A stretch of 64,000 bases of DNA, taken from the NCBI GenBank assembly GCA_963664585.2, contig CAXXEO010000002.1:176156-240155 (forward strand). The letters run 5' to 3'. The notes under the pieces were generated by a model. The model saw only the letters and a program-made list of their open reading frames with translations, did no database searches and was not told the origin of the DNA. Numbering within the stretch: position 1 is the first letter of the stretch; each line of letters begins with the position of its first letter. Of the stretch, positions 1 to 10,072 are shown piece by piece. Both the position numbers and the translations under genes were made by a program. This DNA comes from G963664585 sp963664585. Lineage in GTDB: Bacteria > Bacillota > Clostridia > Oscillospirales > Ruminococcaceae.

Positions 1-1891
1 CCGTACCCTCGAGGGAGGGGGTCCATTTCTTCACTTCACTGGGGTCAAGGGTCTCTTCTTTAACAACTTTACCATCTATTACCGCTTGCACCTTGACCAG
101 ATAATCTACGCGGCTGGGCATGGGCACGGTAATTTGTACTGGCTTTGTACCCGCAGGGCCATTTGATACATTAATATTAATCAGCCCGCCTTCAGATAGG
201 CGTGAGGTAGAAACCGGGTCTTGGGCCACAACGGTGTCACGAGGCTGCTCGCTGTCCACATAGCTAATGCCGCCGACTTCAAGCTTAAACATAGCTGCCA
301 ATTTCTTGGCATCCGAAATGCTCAGCCCCACCAATTGGGGGACCTCAACGACCTTGGTTTCGGGACCCATGCTGAAATTCAGCTTCACGGTGGAACCCTC
401 GGCAACCTGACTTCCTGAACCTGGCTCTATGGACACCAGATATCCGGCTGGCTGGCTGTCACTGAACACCTCGGCGGTAGTATATTGGATACCAAGCTGT
501 TTGAGGCTTGCCGTAACGATTTCGGTTTCTTTTCCCACAAGGTTGGGTAAAGTGACAAGCTTAGGTCCGCCCGATACGGACACCTTAATCTTAGAACCCA
601 CCTTGACCGTTCGTCCGACAGCGGGACTCTGATTGAAGATCACTCCCTTGCCATAGGTCGCAGAAAAATCAGTGGATTCTACCTCAATCACAAAGTTCTT
701 GTATTCAGAGGAATTTTTCGCCGTATCGTACATCACACCCACAAGGTTGGGAACTTTAGCATCCGCCACCTTGGTAAAGGGATTGTTCATCCATACCATG
801 GTGACAATGAAGACGATGGCAACAAGAACAAAGGCGGCTGTGACACCCGCAAGAGCGGGGATGACACTGGGCGACCTCTCGTCGTTATTTTCATTACGAT
901 TTTTATTAAGCTTACTATCAGGTTTTCTAACCACGTTTCTTTTTTCCATCCCTTTTTGTGCGCCCGCCTTTGCACTTCCCCTCGTTGCGGCAATGGCCTT
1001 CTGATACTTTTGGTTTTTGGTCTCGCCGTCAGAGGAGAGATATTTGTATTCAAAATGCATCGTAGGATCATGCTTAAACAAATCGATATCCTTTAGCATC
1101 TCGGCCGCCGACTGGTATCGGCGGGTATTGTCCTTCTGCATCGCCTTGAGGGTGATTTCCTCCAGCCCCACCGGAATGTCAGGATTGATACTTGTGGGAC
1201 GAGCGGCCTCAAGCTGTATCTGTTTGAGAGCCACCGAAACAGGTGAGTCCGCCTCAAAGGGCAGTTGGCCTGTAAGCATCTCGAAAAGCATGACGCCCAC
1301 TCCATAGATATCTGCACGGGCGTCGGTATGCTCACCCCTGGCCTGCTCCGGCGAAATATAGTGTACCGACCCGATCGCACGGTCTGTCAGTGTTCTCGTC
1401 TCGCTTCTCGAAAAACGAGCGATTCCGAAGTCAGCTATTTTAATGCTTCCATCTTCCAAAAGCATTACATTTTGGGGTTTTACATCCCTGTGTACGATAC
1501 CCCGGTCATGGGCATGCTGAAGTGCCCGTAAAATCTGTATGGTAAAAAAGACCGTCTCTTTCCACGAGAGGACTCCTTGCTGTTCAATATATTCCTTTAG
1601 GGTAATACCATCCACATATTCCATAACGATGGATGGCATACGGTCAGAAAAGCTGACGTCATAGACCTTGATGATATTCGGATGCGAAAGCACCGAGATG
1701 GCCTTGGACTCATTTTTAAACCGGCGAAGGAACTCCTCATTGTTGTGAAATTCCTCCCGCAGGATCTTAACGGCCACCGTCTTGCCATCTGTGATATCTA
1801 ACGCACGGTAAACGTTGGCCATTCCGCCAACGCCGATTAACTCAGTGATTTCATATCGGCCATCCAGCTTTTTGCCGATAATTCTATCCAT
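1..1891 (-). CDS. prkC: PASTA-domain Ser/Thr protein kinase (PrkC/Stk type), C-terminus cut by window edge
   Basis: Membrane Ser/Thr kinase that senses peptidoglycan fragments and controls growth, cell-wall metabolism and germination in Firmicutes. About 630 codons are in the window. The N-terminal kinase domain (about residues 10-270) shows a glycine-rich loop GVGGMA, the lysine in VAVKIL, the catalytic loop HRDVKPQN, the ADFGIAR activation segment and GSVHYISPEQ. A basic juxtamembrane stretch and one hydrophobic helix (about residues 347-369) follow. I read three PASTA repeats after that, then a beta-rich tail that runs off base 1. The ATG at 1891 overlaps the prpC stop by 8 bases, so kinase and phosphatase are translationally coupled. 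Confidence 0.95.
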   Translation of the reverse strand, partial: MDRIIGKKLDGRYEITELIGVGGMANVYRALDITDGKTVAVKILREEFHNNEEFLRRFKNESKAISVLSHPNIIKVYDVSFSDRMPSIVMEYVDGITLKEYIEQQGVLSWKETVFFTIQILRALQHAHDRGIVHRDVKPQNVMLLEDGSIKIADFGIARFSRSETRTLTDRAIGSVHYISPEQARGEHTDARADIYGVGVMLFEMLTGQLPFEADSPVSVALKQIQLEAARPTSINPDIPVGLEEITLKAMQKDNTRRYQSAAEMLKDIDLFKHDPTMHFEYKYLSSDGETKNQKYQKAIAATRGSAKAGAQKGMEKRNVVRKPDSKLNKNRNENNDERSPSVIPALAGVTAAFVLVAIVFIVTMVWMNNPFTKVADAKVPNLVGVMYDTAKNSSEYKNFVIEVESTDFSATYGKGVIFNQSPAVGRTVKVGSKIKVSVSGGPKLVTLPNLVGKETEIVTASLKQLGIQYTTAEVFSDSQPAGYLVSIEPGSGSQVAEGSTVKLNFSMGPETKVVEVPQLVGLSISDAKKLAAMFKLEVGGISYVDSEQPRDTVVAQDPVSTSRLSEGGLININVSNGPAGTKPVQITVPMPSRVDYLVKVQAVIDGKVVKEETLDPSEVKKWTPSLEGT

Positions 1892-2636
1892 TCGATTCAC
1901 CTTCTCCGTTTTGCCAGACAATTACCGCTGTGATATTGTCTCCGCCACCATTTCGGTTGGCGCGGTTAATCAGCGGCGATACATCTTCTTCTTGCTCTGC
2001 CAGTGCACAAAGCTCTATGATTTCATCCGCAGACAAATAATTATACAGGCCGTCTGTACACAAAAGCACCGTTTCGCCGGGCGAAAGGGTATGCTCTAAA
2101 TAATCGGTGTCCAGCTCTGCCAAAACGCCAAGAGCTCTTGTAATATAATGGCGCTGTGGGTGGTTTTTGGCGTCCTCAGGCGCGATTTCACCCTTCTCCA
2201 ACAAAATCTGCACGACGGTGTGATCTCTGGTCAATTGTGTCAGCTTTCCGTCTAAAATGGAATAGACACGGCTGTCACCAGCAAAGGCAAGACAGAGAAG
2301 CCCCGGGGAGGCCGCCGCCGCAATCACGGTGGTGCCCATGCCCGCAAGACCGGGTGATGTCAGTGAGTGCTCATGGACGACGCTGTTAGCCCCTTGCACC
2401 GCACAGATCAAGGCTGACCGCAGTGATGTCTCGGGCATACCGGGAAAGGCCCCTTTTAAAAGGGCTGTTTCAATGTTTTCAGCAGCCATATTGCTGGCCA
2501 CGCTTCCCCCGTTCTCGCCGCCCATTCCGTCACACACGATAACATAAAGGCTTTTTCCTAAAAGGCTGCCAATTCGATAACAGTCCTGGTTGGTCGAGCG
2601 AACCAGTCCTATATGGGTACCGCCTATTGCCTTCAC
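1884..2636 (-). CDS. prpC: PP2C-family Ser/Thr phosphatase, partner of PrkC
   Basis: Metal-dependent protein phosphatase (PrpC/Stp, 250 aa) that reverses phosphorylation by the adjacent kinase. The metal-binding PP2C motifs are complete: VCDGMGG, AGDSRVY, CTDGLYNYL and GGGDNITAVIV. I chose the GTG at 2636. It overlaps the rlmN stop as GTGA, has an AGGGAGG-type ribosome binding site just upstream, and gives the usual PrpC start followed by HIGLVRSTNQD. A longer frame reaching 2678 would overlap rlmN without need. Gene order rlmN-prpC-prkC is typical of Firmicutes. Confidence 0.95.
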   Translation of the reverse strand: MKAIGGTHIGLVRSTNQDCYRIGSLLGKSLYVIVCDGMGGENGGSVASNMAAENIETALLKGAFPGMPETSLRSALICAVQGANSVVHEHSLTSPGLAGMGTTVIAAAASPGLLCLAFAGDSRVYSILDGKLTQLTRDHTVVQILLEKGEIAPEDAKNHPQRHYITRALGVLAELDTDYLEHTLSPGETVLLCTDGLYNYLSADEIIELCALAEQEEDVSPLINRANRNGGGDNITAVIVWQNGEGESNG

Positions 2637-3673
2637 TGGGGTATCCCTCCCTCTGTCTGTCTTCTGAGCTGACCGCATGCGGCTGAAATATCAGACCCCA
2701 GCTCTCGTCTTATGGTGGCGTTTATACCAAGGTTTGTAAGCTTTTCGCAAAAGGCTGCCACTCTTTTGCTCTTGCCATAGGGTCTTTCCTGAACAGGATT
2801 GACCGGTATCAAATTCACATGACAGTTTAGCCCTCGCAAAAGTGCCGCAAGCCGCGCGGCGTGACCATCGGTGTCATTTACACCATCGATGAGTGAATAT
2901 TCGAAGGAAATCCTGCGGCCGGTGGCCTTTAAATACCGTCGGCAGGCCGATAAAAGCGTATCAATATTATAGCGATTGTTGATGGGCATAATATCCGACC
3001 GTGTTTTATCATCAGAAGCATGTAGCGAGATAGAAAGGGTAAGCTGAAGTTTTTTCGCAGCCAGTTCGTCTATCCTGTCCACAAGGCCACAGGTGGACAG
3101 GGAAACATGGCGGTGACTCATATTGAGCCCCTCTGGTGATGATAATATATCTAAGAATGTCATAACATTGTCGTAGTTGTCAAGAGGCTCGCCCATCCCC
3201 ATCAGGACAAGGCTGTCGATTCTCAGTCCGCTTTCACGTCCCGAAAAGTAGATTTGGTCAAGAATTTCTGAAGGGGCAAGATTTCGAATGAGTCCCCCGA
3301 TCGTTGAGGCGCAGAAGCGGCAGCCCATCCGACAGCCCACCTGGCTGGAAACGCAGAGAGAGTTCCCATGGTGATGGCGCATCAGTACCGTTTCCACAGT
3401 GTTGCCATCCAGAAGCCGAAAAAGATATTTGACAGTACCATCTGCACTTACCTGTTTTCTTAAAACGGTCAGGGCATTTATGTAAAACCCCTCGTCAAGC
3501 AGCCTCCGGAGCGCCAGCGGAAGGTTTTGCATCTCAGAAAAGCTTTGGGCGCCCTTCTGGTGAAGCCAGCCGTAAATCTGCCCCGCACGAAATTTTGGCT
3601 CACCCACTTTGGTTACCGCCACCTCAAGCTGTGCAAGCGTAAGGGACTTGATGTCCGTTTTCCCGTTATTCAA
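2633..3673 (-). CDS. rlmN: Dual-specificity 23S rRNA/tRNA adenine-C2 methyltransferase
   Basis: Radical-SAM enzyme (346 aa from this start) that methylates C2 of A2503 in 23S rRNA and A37 in some tRNAs. The CxxxCxxC cluster motif is visible as CRMGCRFC, preceded by SSQVGCRMG. The GMGEPLDNYDNV segment and the C-terminal catalytic cysteine in DISAACGQLR are present. The TTG at 3673 has GGAG 8 bases upstream and gives a family-like N-terminus; an in-frame GTG at 3733 would add 20 basic residues with no good ribosome site. It lies downstream of rsmB and ends in a GTGA overlap with prpC. Confidence 0.95.
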   Translation of the reverse strand: MNNGKTDIKSLTLAQLEVAVTKVGEPKFRAGQIYGWLHQKGAQSFSEMQNLPLALRRLLDEGFYINALTVLRKQVSADGTVKYLFRLLDGNTVETVLMRHHHGNSLCVSSQVGCRMGCRFCASTIGGLIRNLAPSEILDQIYFSGRESGLRIDSLVLMGMGEPLDNYDNVMTFLDILSSPEGLNMSHRHVSLSTCGLVDRIDELAAKKLQLTLSISLHASDDKTRSDIMPINNRYNIDTLLSACRRYLKATGRRISFEYSLIDGVNDTDGHAARLAALLRGLNCHVNLIPVNPVQERPYGKSKRVAAFCEKLTNLGINATIRRELGSDISAACGQLRRQTEGGIPQ

Positions 3674-3759
3674 CGTTTTAGCTCCGTTTCTTCTGTGGTG
3701 TCGGTTTTGGGCTGTCAGCCGGACGCCGGGCACTCTGACATGGCATACTTTTTTAGGAT

Positions 3760-5061
3760 TTATTTTACTGTAACTGTGGACGGTGCCAGTCTTTTCAACT
3801 TGGCGATAAAAAAGCCATCCTGTCCCTTTTCACCTGGGAGAATCGTTCGACCAGGGCCGTTTTCTCCATTCTCACAAACAAACTCAGGATGCGCCGCCAG
3901 AAAACGGGAAATCACGTCCCGATTTTCCAGAGGGCTTATGGTACATGTGGAGTATACCAGCGTACCACCCTCCTTTAAATATTGTGAAGAACTTTCCAGA
4001 ATTTTATACTGCAAAGTCGGAAGAGTTTCAAATTCCACCGGATTTTTATACTTGATCTCGGGTTTACGGCGCATAACGCCGAGTCCTGAACAGGGGGCGT
4101 CACAGAGCACCCGATCGAAAAGCCCCAGAGCAGGGTTAAAGACGGTAGCATCGTTCTCCACAGGGGAAATCATTTTGATGCCTAGACGTTTAGCACCCTC
4201 TTTGATGAGGGGTAGCTTGGCGGCTGAGATGTCGCAGGAAATAATTTCGCCCTGGCCTTGCATATGCTGGGCAGCGGTGAAGCTTTTTCCGCCGGGCGCG
4301 GCGCACATATCCAAAATCCGCTCTCCCGGTTGTGGGTCGAGGGCGGCCACCGCCTGCTGAGACGATAGGTCCTGTATGTGAAAAAATCCCCTTCTATATG
4401 CTTTTGTTGAAGCAATATCCCCGCCTGAGCAAAGAAGAGCTTGGGGCATACCGGTCTTGTGAAGGATAATGTCCTCGATGGAAAGGCGGCCCGTCAGGCT
4501 TTCGGGATCTGTCATCAGCGTATTGACCCGGATATAGACCTCGGGGCGGCCCAAAGAGGCGGCTAAAATGCTCTCGGCAGCAGGACCATACCAGGAAAGC
4601 AGGGCACCGGCCAACTCTTTCGAGCACGAATACGTGACGGACAGGCGGTCTGTTTCATCGCCCACCACAGGAGGAACAACGACGCCATCACGAAGAAAGG
4701 CGCGAAGCACACCGTTGACAAAGCCCGACGCAGAAGCCGCCCCCATTCGTTTTACTTCCTCCACGGCCTCACTGACCGCAGCGGAATGGGGAATCGTGTC
4801 CATATATAATATTTGATATAAAGCGATGCGTAGCACCTCGCGGACCTTCGCATCGACAGGCCGCTTGGCATAAGCTTCGATGCAGTGGTCAAGGGTGACA
4901 CGCCGCTCGAGACAGCCGTAAAACAGCGCGGTAGCAAGGGCCCCATCCCGTTTGTCCGGTTTTTCCTTTTTCAACGCGCTGTCAAGGACCAGATTGGAAT
5001 AGCCTCCTTCGGTATCAACCCTGAGAAGCGCATCAGCAGCCATCCGCCGCGGCGTTTTCAA
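3760..5061 (-). CDS. rsmB: 16S rRNA (cytosine-967-C5)-methyltransferase
   Basis: 433 aa, normal family length. The N-terminal NusB-like RNA-binding domain (about residues 1-140) starts with the usual xxPRRMAADALL. The C-terminal Rossmann methyltransferase domain has the SAM loop DMCAAPGGKS and both m5C motif cysteines, in DAPCSGLG and YSTCTISPLEN. The start is TTG at 5061, which overlaps the stop of the upstream zinc peptidase gene (TTGA), with GGGAGAAG upstream. An internal ATG at 5043 would remove conserved N-terminal residues. Confidence 0.95.
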   Translation of the reverse strand: MKTPRRMAADALLRVDTEGGYSNLVLDSALKKEKPDKRDGALATALFYGCLERRVTLDHCIEAYAKRPVDAKVREVLRIALYQILYMDTIPHSAAVSEAVEEVKRMGAASASGFVNGVLRAFLRDGVVVPPVVGDETDRLSVTYSCSKELAGALLSWYGPAAESILAASLGRPEVYIRVNTLMTDPESLTGRLSIEDIILHKTGMPQALLCSGGDIASTKAYRRGFFHIQDLSSQQAVAALDPQPGERILDMCAAPGGKSFTAAQHMQGQGEIISCDISAAKLPLIKEGAKRLGIKMISPVENDATVFNPALGLFDRVLCDAPCSGLGVMRRKPEIKYKNPVEFETLPTLQYKILESSSQYLKEGGTLVYSTCTISPLENRDVISRFLAAHPEFVCENGENGPGRTILPGEKGQDGFFIAKLKRLAPSTVTVK

Positions 5062-5750
5062 GATCTTCTTCTCCCGCGGCCACCATAAAGCAGGATGAGA
5101 CGAAGAAGCTGCGCCACCGACATAATCAGTGCGGCCAGATAGGTCAGTGCCGCCGCAGAAAGCACCTTTTTGGCACCAAACAGCTCATTATCATCCAGAA
5201 TTCGCCCGGATTCAAGAGTGGCAATAGCCCTGCTGCTGGCGTTGTACTCCACCGGCAGAGTGATGAGCTGAAAAAAGGTGACCAGTGCAAAGCCGACTAT
5301 ACCAACGGTGATCAGCGACTGGGTTGAAAAAATCACACCGGCTATAATTAACGGCACCGACAGACGCGCCCCGATGTTTGTGAGGGGGATAATAGCGTTT
5401 CTGACGGTGAGAGGTGCGTAAGAGGTGGAGTGTTGCACCGCGTGGCCGCACTCATGGGCCGCAACGCCCAACGCGGCAATGGAACTGCTGCCATAAACAC
5501 TTTCAGACAGATGCACCACCTTGGTACGAGGGTCATAGTTGTCGGTCAGATTACCCTGTATGCTCTCCACACGCACATTCTGAAGACCGTTATCGTCCAG
5601 AATGCGGCGAGCCACATCCGCGCCTGTCAATCCGCGCGCGCTTCGCACCATCTTATACCGATTAAAGGTTCCTGTCACCTGTGCCTGCGCCCACATACCA
5701 AGTAGCAACGCGGGCAAAATCAATATTAAATAATATACATCAAAATACAT
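5058..5750 (-). CDS. Membrane zinc metallopeptidase, YugP/Zn_peptidase_2 family
   Basis: 230-aa membrane protein with an N-terminal hydrophobic helix, a zincin motif HECGHAVQH around residue 100, and further hydrophobic segments toward the C-terminus. This matches the YugP-type neutral zinc metallopeptidase family found throughout Firmicutes; substrate and role are unknown to me. It sits between fmt and rsmB as in many clostridia. Translation is coupled to rsmB by a 4-base overlap. Confidence 0.88.
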   Translation of the reverse strand: MYFDVYYLILILPALLLGMWAQAQVTGTFNRYKMVRSARGLTGADVARRILDDNGLQNVRVESIQGNLTDNYDPRTKVVHLSESVYGSSSIAALGVAAHECGHAVQHSTSYAPLTVRNAIIPLTNIGARLSVPLIIAGVIFSTQSLITVGIVGFALVTFFQLITLPVEYNASSRAIATLESGRILDDNELFGAKKVLSAAALTYLAALIMSVAQLLRLILLYGGRGRRRS

Positions 5751-5830
5751 TTTCTTCTTCCTTTCTAAGCTTTTTGAATTAATATTATGGCATCATGTGT
5801 ATCCACAATGACGAAATATTGAAATTTTTA

Positions 5831-5930
5831 TTTTTGATTTCCTGCCGTTGGCAGGGGAACAAACTTCTTACGCCATGACGGATAATTTCTGTTTTATTCT
5901 GCTTATTCGTCATAGCGGGGAAATCAAAAA
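5831..5930. repeat. Degenerate hairpin element between fmt and the zinc peptidase gene
   Basis: An inner hairpin (CCTGCC-GTT-GGCAGG, 5841-5855) lies inside longer arms: TTTTTGATTTCC near 5831-5842 and GGGGAAATCAAAAA at 5917-5930. It is probably a diverged member of the window's intergenic palindrome set. Confidence 0.5.
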
Positions 5931-5937
5931 CAGATGA

Positions 5938-6867
5938 TTACGCAAAGGTTTTTAACATTCTTCCGGTCTGAAGGCGCTGTCCGTGGAGGAGCTCACTGCC
6001 GGTAATACGCTTTGCCCCCTCAAGCTGTACTTCGAGAAGCTCGATGGAGCCGTCCCCTGTACCGATGATCAGAGCGTTTTCGCTTAAAAGCGTTCCCGGC
6101 GCTCCCTGTAGTAAGGCGGGACGGGCAGCGTGAACCTTGAGCCGCTTTCCCTCCAGCGCAGTGAAGGCACCCGGCCAGGGGGAAAGGCCGCGAATCAGGT
6201 TATGAAGCTCGCGGGTGGGGCGGGCAAAGTCGATGGCGCCCAACTCTTTTTTTAGCATGGGGGCGAAAGTCGCCCGCTTTTCCTCCTGAGGGATAGAGAT
6301 GAGAGCACCTGTCGGCAGGACCTTCAAAGTTTCTGACAGGCAGTCAGCCCCGACCAGGGAAAGGCGATCATAGAGTTCCCCCGCGGTTTCGTCAGGGCCA
6401 ATTTCAGTGTCGGATACAAGCAGTATTTCGCCGGTATCCATCCCAACGTCCATTCGCATGGTGGTAACTCCGCTTTTTGCCTCACCGTTTATCACGGCCC
6501 ACTGGATGGGCGCGGCCCCACGATAGGCCGGCAGAAGGGAACCGTGGACGTTGATACAACCATAACGAGGTATATCCAGTATCGACTTCGGAAGCATCTG
6601 TCCATAGGCCACTACGACAATGACATCGGGAGCCAACGTTCGGATGATCTCTTCGGCGTCGCTTTTTTTTAGTTTTTCCGGCTGGTAAACAGGCGCATTA
6701 CAGATCTCTGCAGCCAAAGCCTTTATCGGCGGTGGGATCAGCTTATAGCCCCTTCCGCTGGGACGGTCCGGTTGTGTAAAGACACCCATAATCTCATGGC
6801 CATCGTCGACCATCCGTTTCAGTGAGGGAACAGCAAATTCGGGCGTTCCCATAAAAATTGCCTTCAT
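5938..6867 (-). CDS. fmt: Methionyl-tRNA formyltransferase
   Basis: Formylates initiator Met-tRNA using 10-formyl-tetrahydrofolate. 309 aa. The N-terminal formyltransferase domain begins with MKAIFMGTPEFAVPSL, contains QPDRPSGRG and the catalytic signature HGSLLPAYRGAAPIQW; the C-terminal OB-like tRNA-binding domain follows (LIRGLSPWPGAF). I chose ATG 6867 because GGAG lies 6 bases upstream. A start 12 bases earlier would lie on that Shine-Dalgarno sequence. It is paired with def as usual, with a 150-base gap. Confidence 0.96.
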   Translation of the reverse strand: MKAIFMGTPEFAVPSLKRMVDDGHEIMGVFTQPDRPSGRGYKLIPPPIKALAAEICNAPVYQPEKLKKSDAEEIIRTLAPDVIVVVAYGQMLPKSILDIPRYGCINVHGSLLPAYRGAAPIQWAVINGEAKSGVTTMRMDVGMDTGEILLVSDTEIGPDETAGELYDRLSLVGADCLSETLKVLPTGALISIPQEEKRATFAPMLKKELGAIDFARPTRELHNLIRGLSPWPGAFTALEGKRLKVHAARPALLQGAPGTLLSENALIIGTGDGSIELLEVQLEGAKRITGSELLHGQRLQTGRMLKTFA

Positions 6868-7017
6868 GATAAGCTCCATTCCGCCGCTTGCATCGGCGCA
6901 AGAAAAATGTACACGCGCTCATATCCTGCAAAAAAATGATAGGAGCTGCCGGTTCCCCTCAGGCTGTCAGGAAACAGCTGAGCAAGGGGAACGTTCGCCC
7001 ATCAAAGGGCAGAGGGG

Positions 7018-7485
7018 TTATTCCCCCTCTTCATCGGGGTCAATCATGCGGCTGGCAAGATCCTTAAAAAGTCTTCCGTTGAGGTGGTCCGTTTCGTGAC
7101 AAAAGGCTCTGGCCAGAAGTGCCTCTCCTTCCATTTCAAAAGGCTTTCCATGGCGGTCAAGGGCTCTCACCTTGGCCTTCATGGGACGAAGCACCATACC
7201 ATATTCGCCCGGAGAGGAAAGGCAGCCCTCCATCCCATCTTGTTCTCCTGAAACGTCGATAATCTCAGGATTGATCAGCTCAATAACGCCATTGCCAACA
7301 TCGATGGTCACAACGCGACGAAGCACGCCCACTTGTACAGCCGCAAGCCCCACGCCATTGGCTTTCCCCATCGTATCAGCCATATCTTCAAGCAGACGAT
7401 GAAGCCTTCCGTCAAAATTTTCAACCGGGCGGCTGATTTTTCTTAAAAAGGGATCTCTCTCGTTCAGTATCTTTCTTATCGCCAT
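7018..7485 (-). CDS. def: Peptide deformylase
   Basis: Removes N-formyl groups from nascent proteins using Fe2+ or Zn2+. 155 aa. All three deformylase motifs are present: GVGLAAVQVG, EGCLS (metal-binding Cys) and HETDHLNG (HExxH). ATG 7485 is preceded by AAAGGTGG with 5-6 base spacing; an in-frame GTG 9 bases upstream lies inside that ribosome site. Functional partner of fmt, in the same minus-strand run. Confidence 0.96.
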   Translation of the reverse strand: MAIRKILNERDPFLRKISRPVENFDGRLHRLLEDMADTMGKANGVGLAAVQVGVLRRVVTIDVGNGVIELINPEIIDVSGEQDGMEGCLSSPGEYGMVLRPMKAKVRALDRHGKPFEMEGEALLARAFCHETDHLNGRLFKDLASRMIDPDEEGE

Positions 7486-7622
7486 ATTGTCCACCTTTTC
7501 TCTGTAATTAAATTCAATTCTATGAAAGCATAGTGTGACCCTTATACGTCTGCCATCTTCACGGCGTAGCCGGAATGCCGGACATGAGAGGTGCTAGCGC
7601 TGACAATCCTGTTCATTTATAT

Positions 7623-10058
7623 TTATATGTTACCATCGTAATGCATATCTATGTAGACCGTCAACTCTCTGTTTTGTTTATCGCCATAATGATCGGTGAG
7701 AAGTTGATGCAGAAGCTGTCGCATTCGGGCCGTATTTCGGCACTTTAAAATCAGCTTGTAGCGGTATCGCCCCGCGGCCTTGAAAGGACTAGCCTCGCTG
7801 GGGCCAAGAGCTCTCAGCGGGAGATCTGAATAGTCGGCCGTCCCGCGCGCCTTGAGAGACACAAGAAAATCTTTCGCCGCTCTTTCGGCCTGACCCCTGT
7901 CCTCACCAGAAAAGCCAATGCAGCACATGTCGCAGTAGGGAGGATAAAGCCCCAGTCGCCGAAATTCAATTTCTTCCGCGTAAAAGCCGGGATAATCCTG
8001 AGCAGAGGCCAGCGAAATCACGCGGTTGTCCGGCGTATAGGTCTGGATAAAGGCCCTTCCCGGAAGCACACCACGGCCTCCGCGACCCACCACCTGTGTA
8101 ATCAGGGAAAAGGTGCGCTCATAGCTGCGAAAGTCATCTGCGTAGAGGGCCTGATCGGCCATCAGCACCCCTACAAGCGTGACAGAGGGAAAATTGAGTC
8201 CCTTAGCCACCATCTGGGTGCCGATCATAATATCATACTCCCCTCGGGAGAAGGCATCAAAGGCTTTTTCGTGGGAAAATCGGGACATGGTCGTGTCCAT
8301 ATCCATGCGCAGTATCCGCGCATCGGGGAACAGTTCATGAAGCTCTTCCTCCACCCGCTGGGTGCCCACCCCACTGTAACGGATCAACTTGCTTTTGCAG
8401 GAGGGACAGCTTTCACCTGGTGGCTGGCTATGCCCACAATAGTGGCAGACAAGCCGTCCGTTGGCCGCGTGATAGGTCATTGGGATGGAACAATGTGGGC
8501 ATCGAGTTACCTCTCCACAGCTTGAGCATTTGATCAGGGTATTGTACCCCCTTCGATTGAGAAGAAGAATGGATTGCTGGCCATTCTTCAAATTGATCAT
8601 TAGCTCGTCGGACAACTGTTCGCTGATTGCGGTGGAACCCCCGGCAAGAAGAGAATCCCTCATATCGATGACCGTGACCTCTGGCAGACTGTAGCCTTGA
8701 TAACGCTGGGAGAGAGTCACAAGGTTGTATTTTCCTGCAAGCGCGTTCGAGTAGCTTTCCACAGAAGGTGTGGCCGAAGAGAGAATCACTGCGGCGTTGT
8801 GCCAGCGGCTGCGGAGCGCGGCCACCTGCCTCGCGTGGAAACGTGGGGCACTTTCCGAGTGGTAGGTGTGTTCCTGTTCCTCGTCAATGACGATGATGCC
8901 AAGTTTTTTGACCGGGGCAAATACCGCCGAACGGGTACCGACAACGATGTCCGCGAGCCCCTCTTTAATGCGCTTCCACTCGTCCATGCGCTGGGCCATC
9001 GAGAGAGATGAGTGCAGGACGGCCACCCGCTCGCCAAAGCGGTCGTAGAACATCTGGACCGTCTGAGGAGTGAGGGCAATCTCAGGGACAAGGACGATGG
9101 AGCCTAAACCCCTTGCCAGTGCATCTTCAATCAGCCTGATGAAAACTTGGGTTTTTCCGCTTCCGGTAACTCCATATAAAAGGGAGGTAGATGGTTTTCC
9201 GCTTTGTGCAATATCTTTAAGGCTTTGAAAGGCAGCCTCTTGATCAGGGGTCAGGATGGGGCTCTCTGACGGAGCTCGTACCCTTCCTGCATTGGGGCTG
9301 CGGTAGGAGGACTCTTCAAAGCTCTCAAGCACCCCCGTGGTGATCAGCCTGTCCACCACCGCCCGGGTCACGCCGCAAAAATAAATGACCTCCTTGATCG
9401 AGGCGCAACCCACCTGCAAGAGCAGTTCTATCACCGCGCGTTGTCTGTCAGTCAGTTTTTTGCTCGTGGAGAGTTCGGCCATGCGTACCATGGCGATCCT
9501 CTCATCTTGTATACGCTGCCGAAGCCTCTCCCCCCGTTCAATAGCGCCCGCTTCAATCAGACGGGCAAGGGCAGGGTGATTTTCCTTAAGGCCCAAGTCG
9601 GCAAGCAGCTTTTTTTCATCTACAGGCTTTTTTTTAACCAGCAAATATTCGTATATCTGCACAGCCTCAGAGGGAAGACTGTCAGGAAGCAATATCCCCC
9701 TTTTGGCGGTCAGGCCACCCACAAGGTTTACCCCGATTCCCGGCGGAACAATAGCCCGCAGGGCATCAAAATATAGACAGAAGGTCTGTTCCCTGAGATA
9801 GCGTAAGAGCCCTAGTTCCTCAGGGCCCAGAAGGGGCTCTTCATCCACCAGGCCGAAAATCTCTTTCAGCTTACTGGTATGCTCCCCCTCTAAGAGATCG
9901 AGAACAAGTGCCATTCGGTTGCGGTTGCCGCTTCCGAAGGGGATGACCACCCGGCAGCCAGCTTTCAGCTTTTGACCCAGATGGGCGGGGACGATATAAT
10001 CATATTCCTTGTCGAACTGAACCGTTGCCCGGTCAATCGCCACCCTTGCTATCGTCAT
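7623..10058 (-). CDS. priA: Primosomal protein N' (replication restart helicase)
   Basis: 811 aa. A superfamily 2 3'-5' DNA helicase that reloads the replisome at stalled forks. The N-terminal 3'-DNA-binding domain starts TIARVAIDRATVQFDKEYDY. Walker A is GVTGSGKTQ and the DEAD-box variant is DEEQEHTYH. The paired zinc-binding cysteines appear as CSSCGEVTRCPHC and CHYCGHSQPPGESCPSC. The helicase C-terminal region has GTQMVAKGLNFP and QVVGRGGRG. ATG start. It lies between coaBC and def, the standard Firmicutes order. Confidence 0.97.
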   Translation of the reverse strand: MTIARVAIDRATVQFDKEYDYIVPAHLGQKLKAGCRVVIPFGSGNRNRMALVLDLLEGEHTSKLKEIFGLVDEEPLLGPEELGLLRYLREQTFCLYFDALRAIVPPGIGVNLVGGLTAKRGILLPDSLPSEAVQIYEYLLVKKKPVDEKKLLADLGLKENHPALARLIEAGAIERGERLRQRIQDERIAMVRMAELSTSKKLTDRQRAVIELLLQVGCASIKEVIYFCGVTRAVVDRLITTGVLESFEESSYRSPNAGRVRAPSESPILTPDQEAAFQSLKDIAQSGKPSTSLLYGVTGSGKTQVFIRLIEDALARGLGSIVLVPEIALTPQTVQMFYDRFGERVAVLHSSLSMAQRMDEWKRIKEGLADIVVGTRSAVFAPVKKLGIIVIDEEQEHTYHSESAPRFHARQVAALRSRWHNAAVILSSATPSVESYSNALAGKYNLVTLSQRYQGYSLPEVTVIDMRDSLLAGGSTAISEQLSDELMINLKNGQQSILLLNRRGYNTLIKCSSCGEVTRCPHCSIPMTYHAANGRLVCHYCGHSQPPGESCPSCKSKLIRYSGVGTQRVEEELHELFPDARILRMDMDTTMSRFSHEKAFDAFSRGEYDIMIGTQMVAKGLNFPSVTLVGVLMADQALYADDFRSYERTFSLITQVVGRGGRGVLPGRAFIQTYTPDNRVISLASAQDYPGFYAEEIEFRRLGLYPPYCDMCCIGFSGEDRGQAERAAKDFLVSLKARGTADYSDLPLRALGPSEASPFKAAGRYRYKLILKCRNTARMRQLLHQLLTDHYGDKQNRELTVYIDMHYDGNI

Positions 10059-10072
10059 GGTTTAAATCCCCT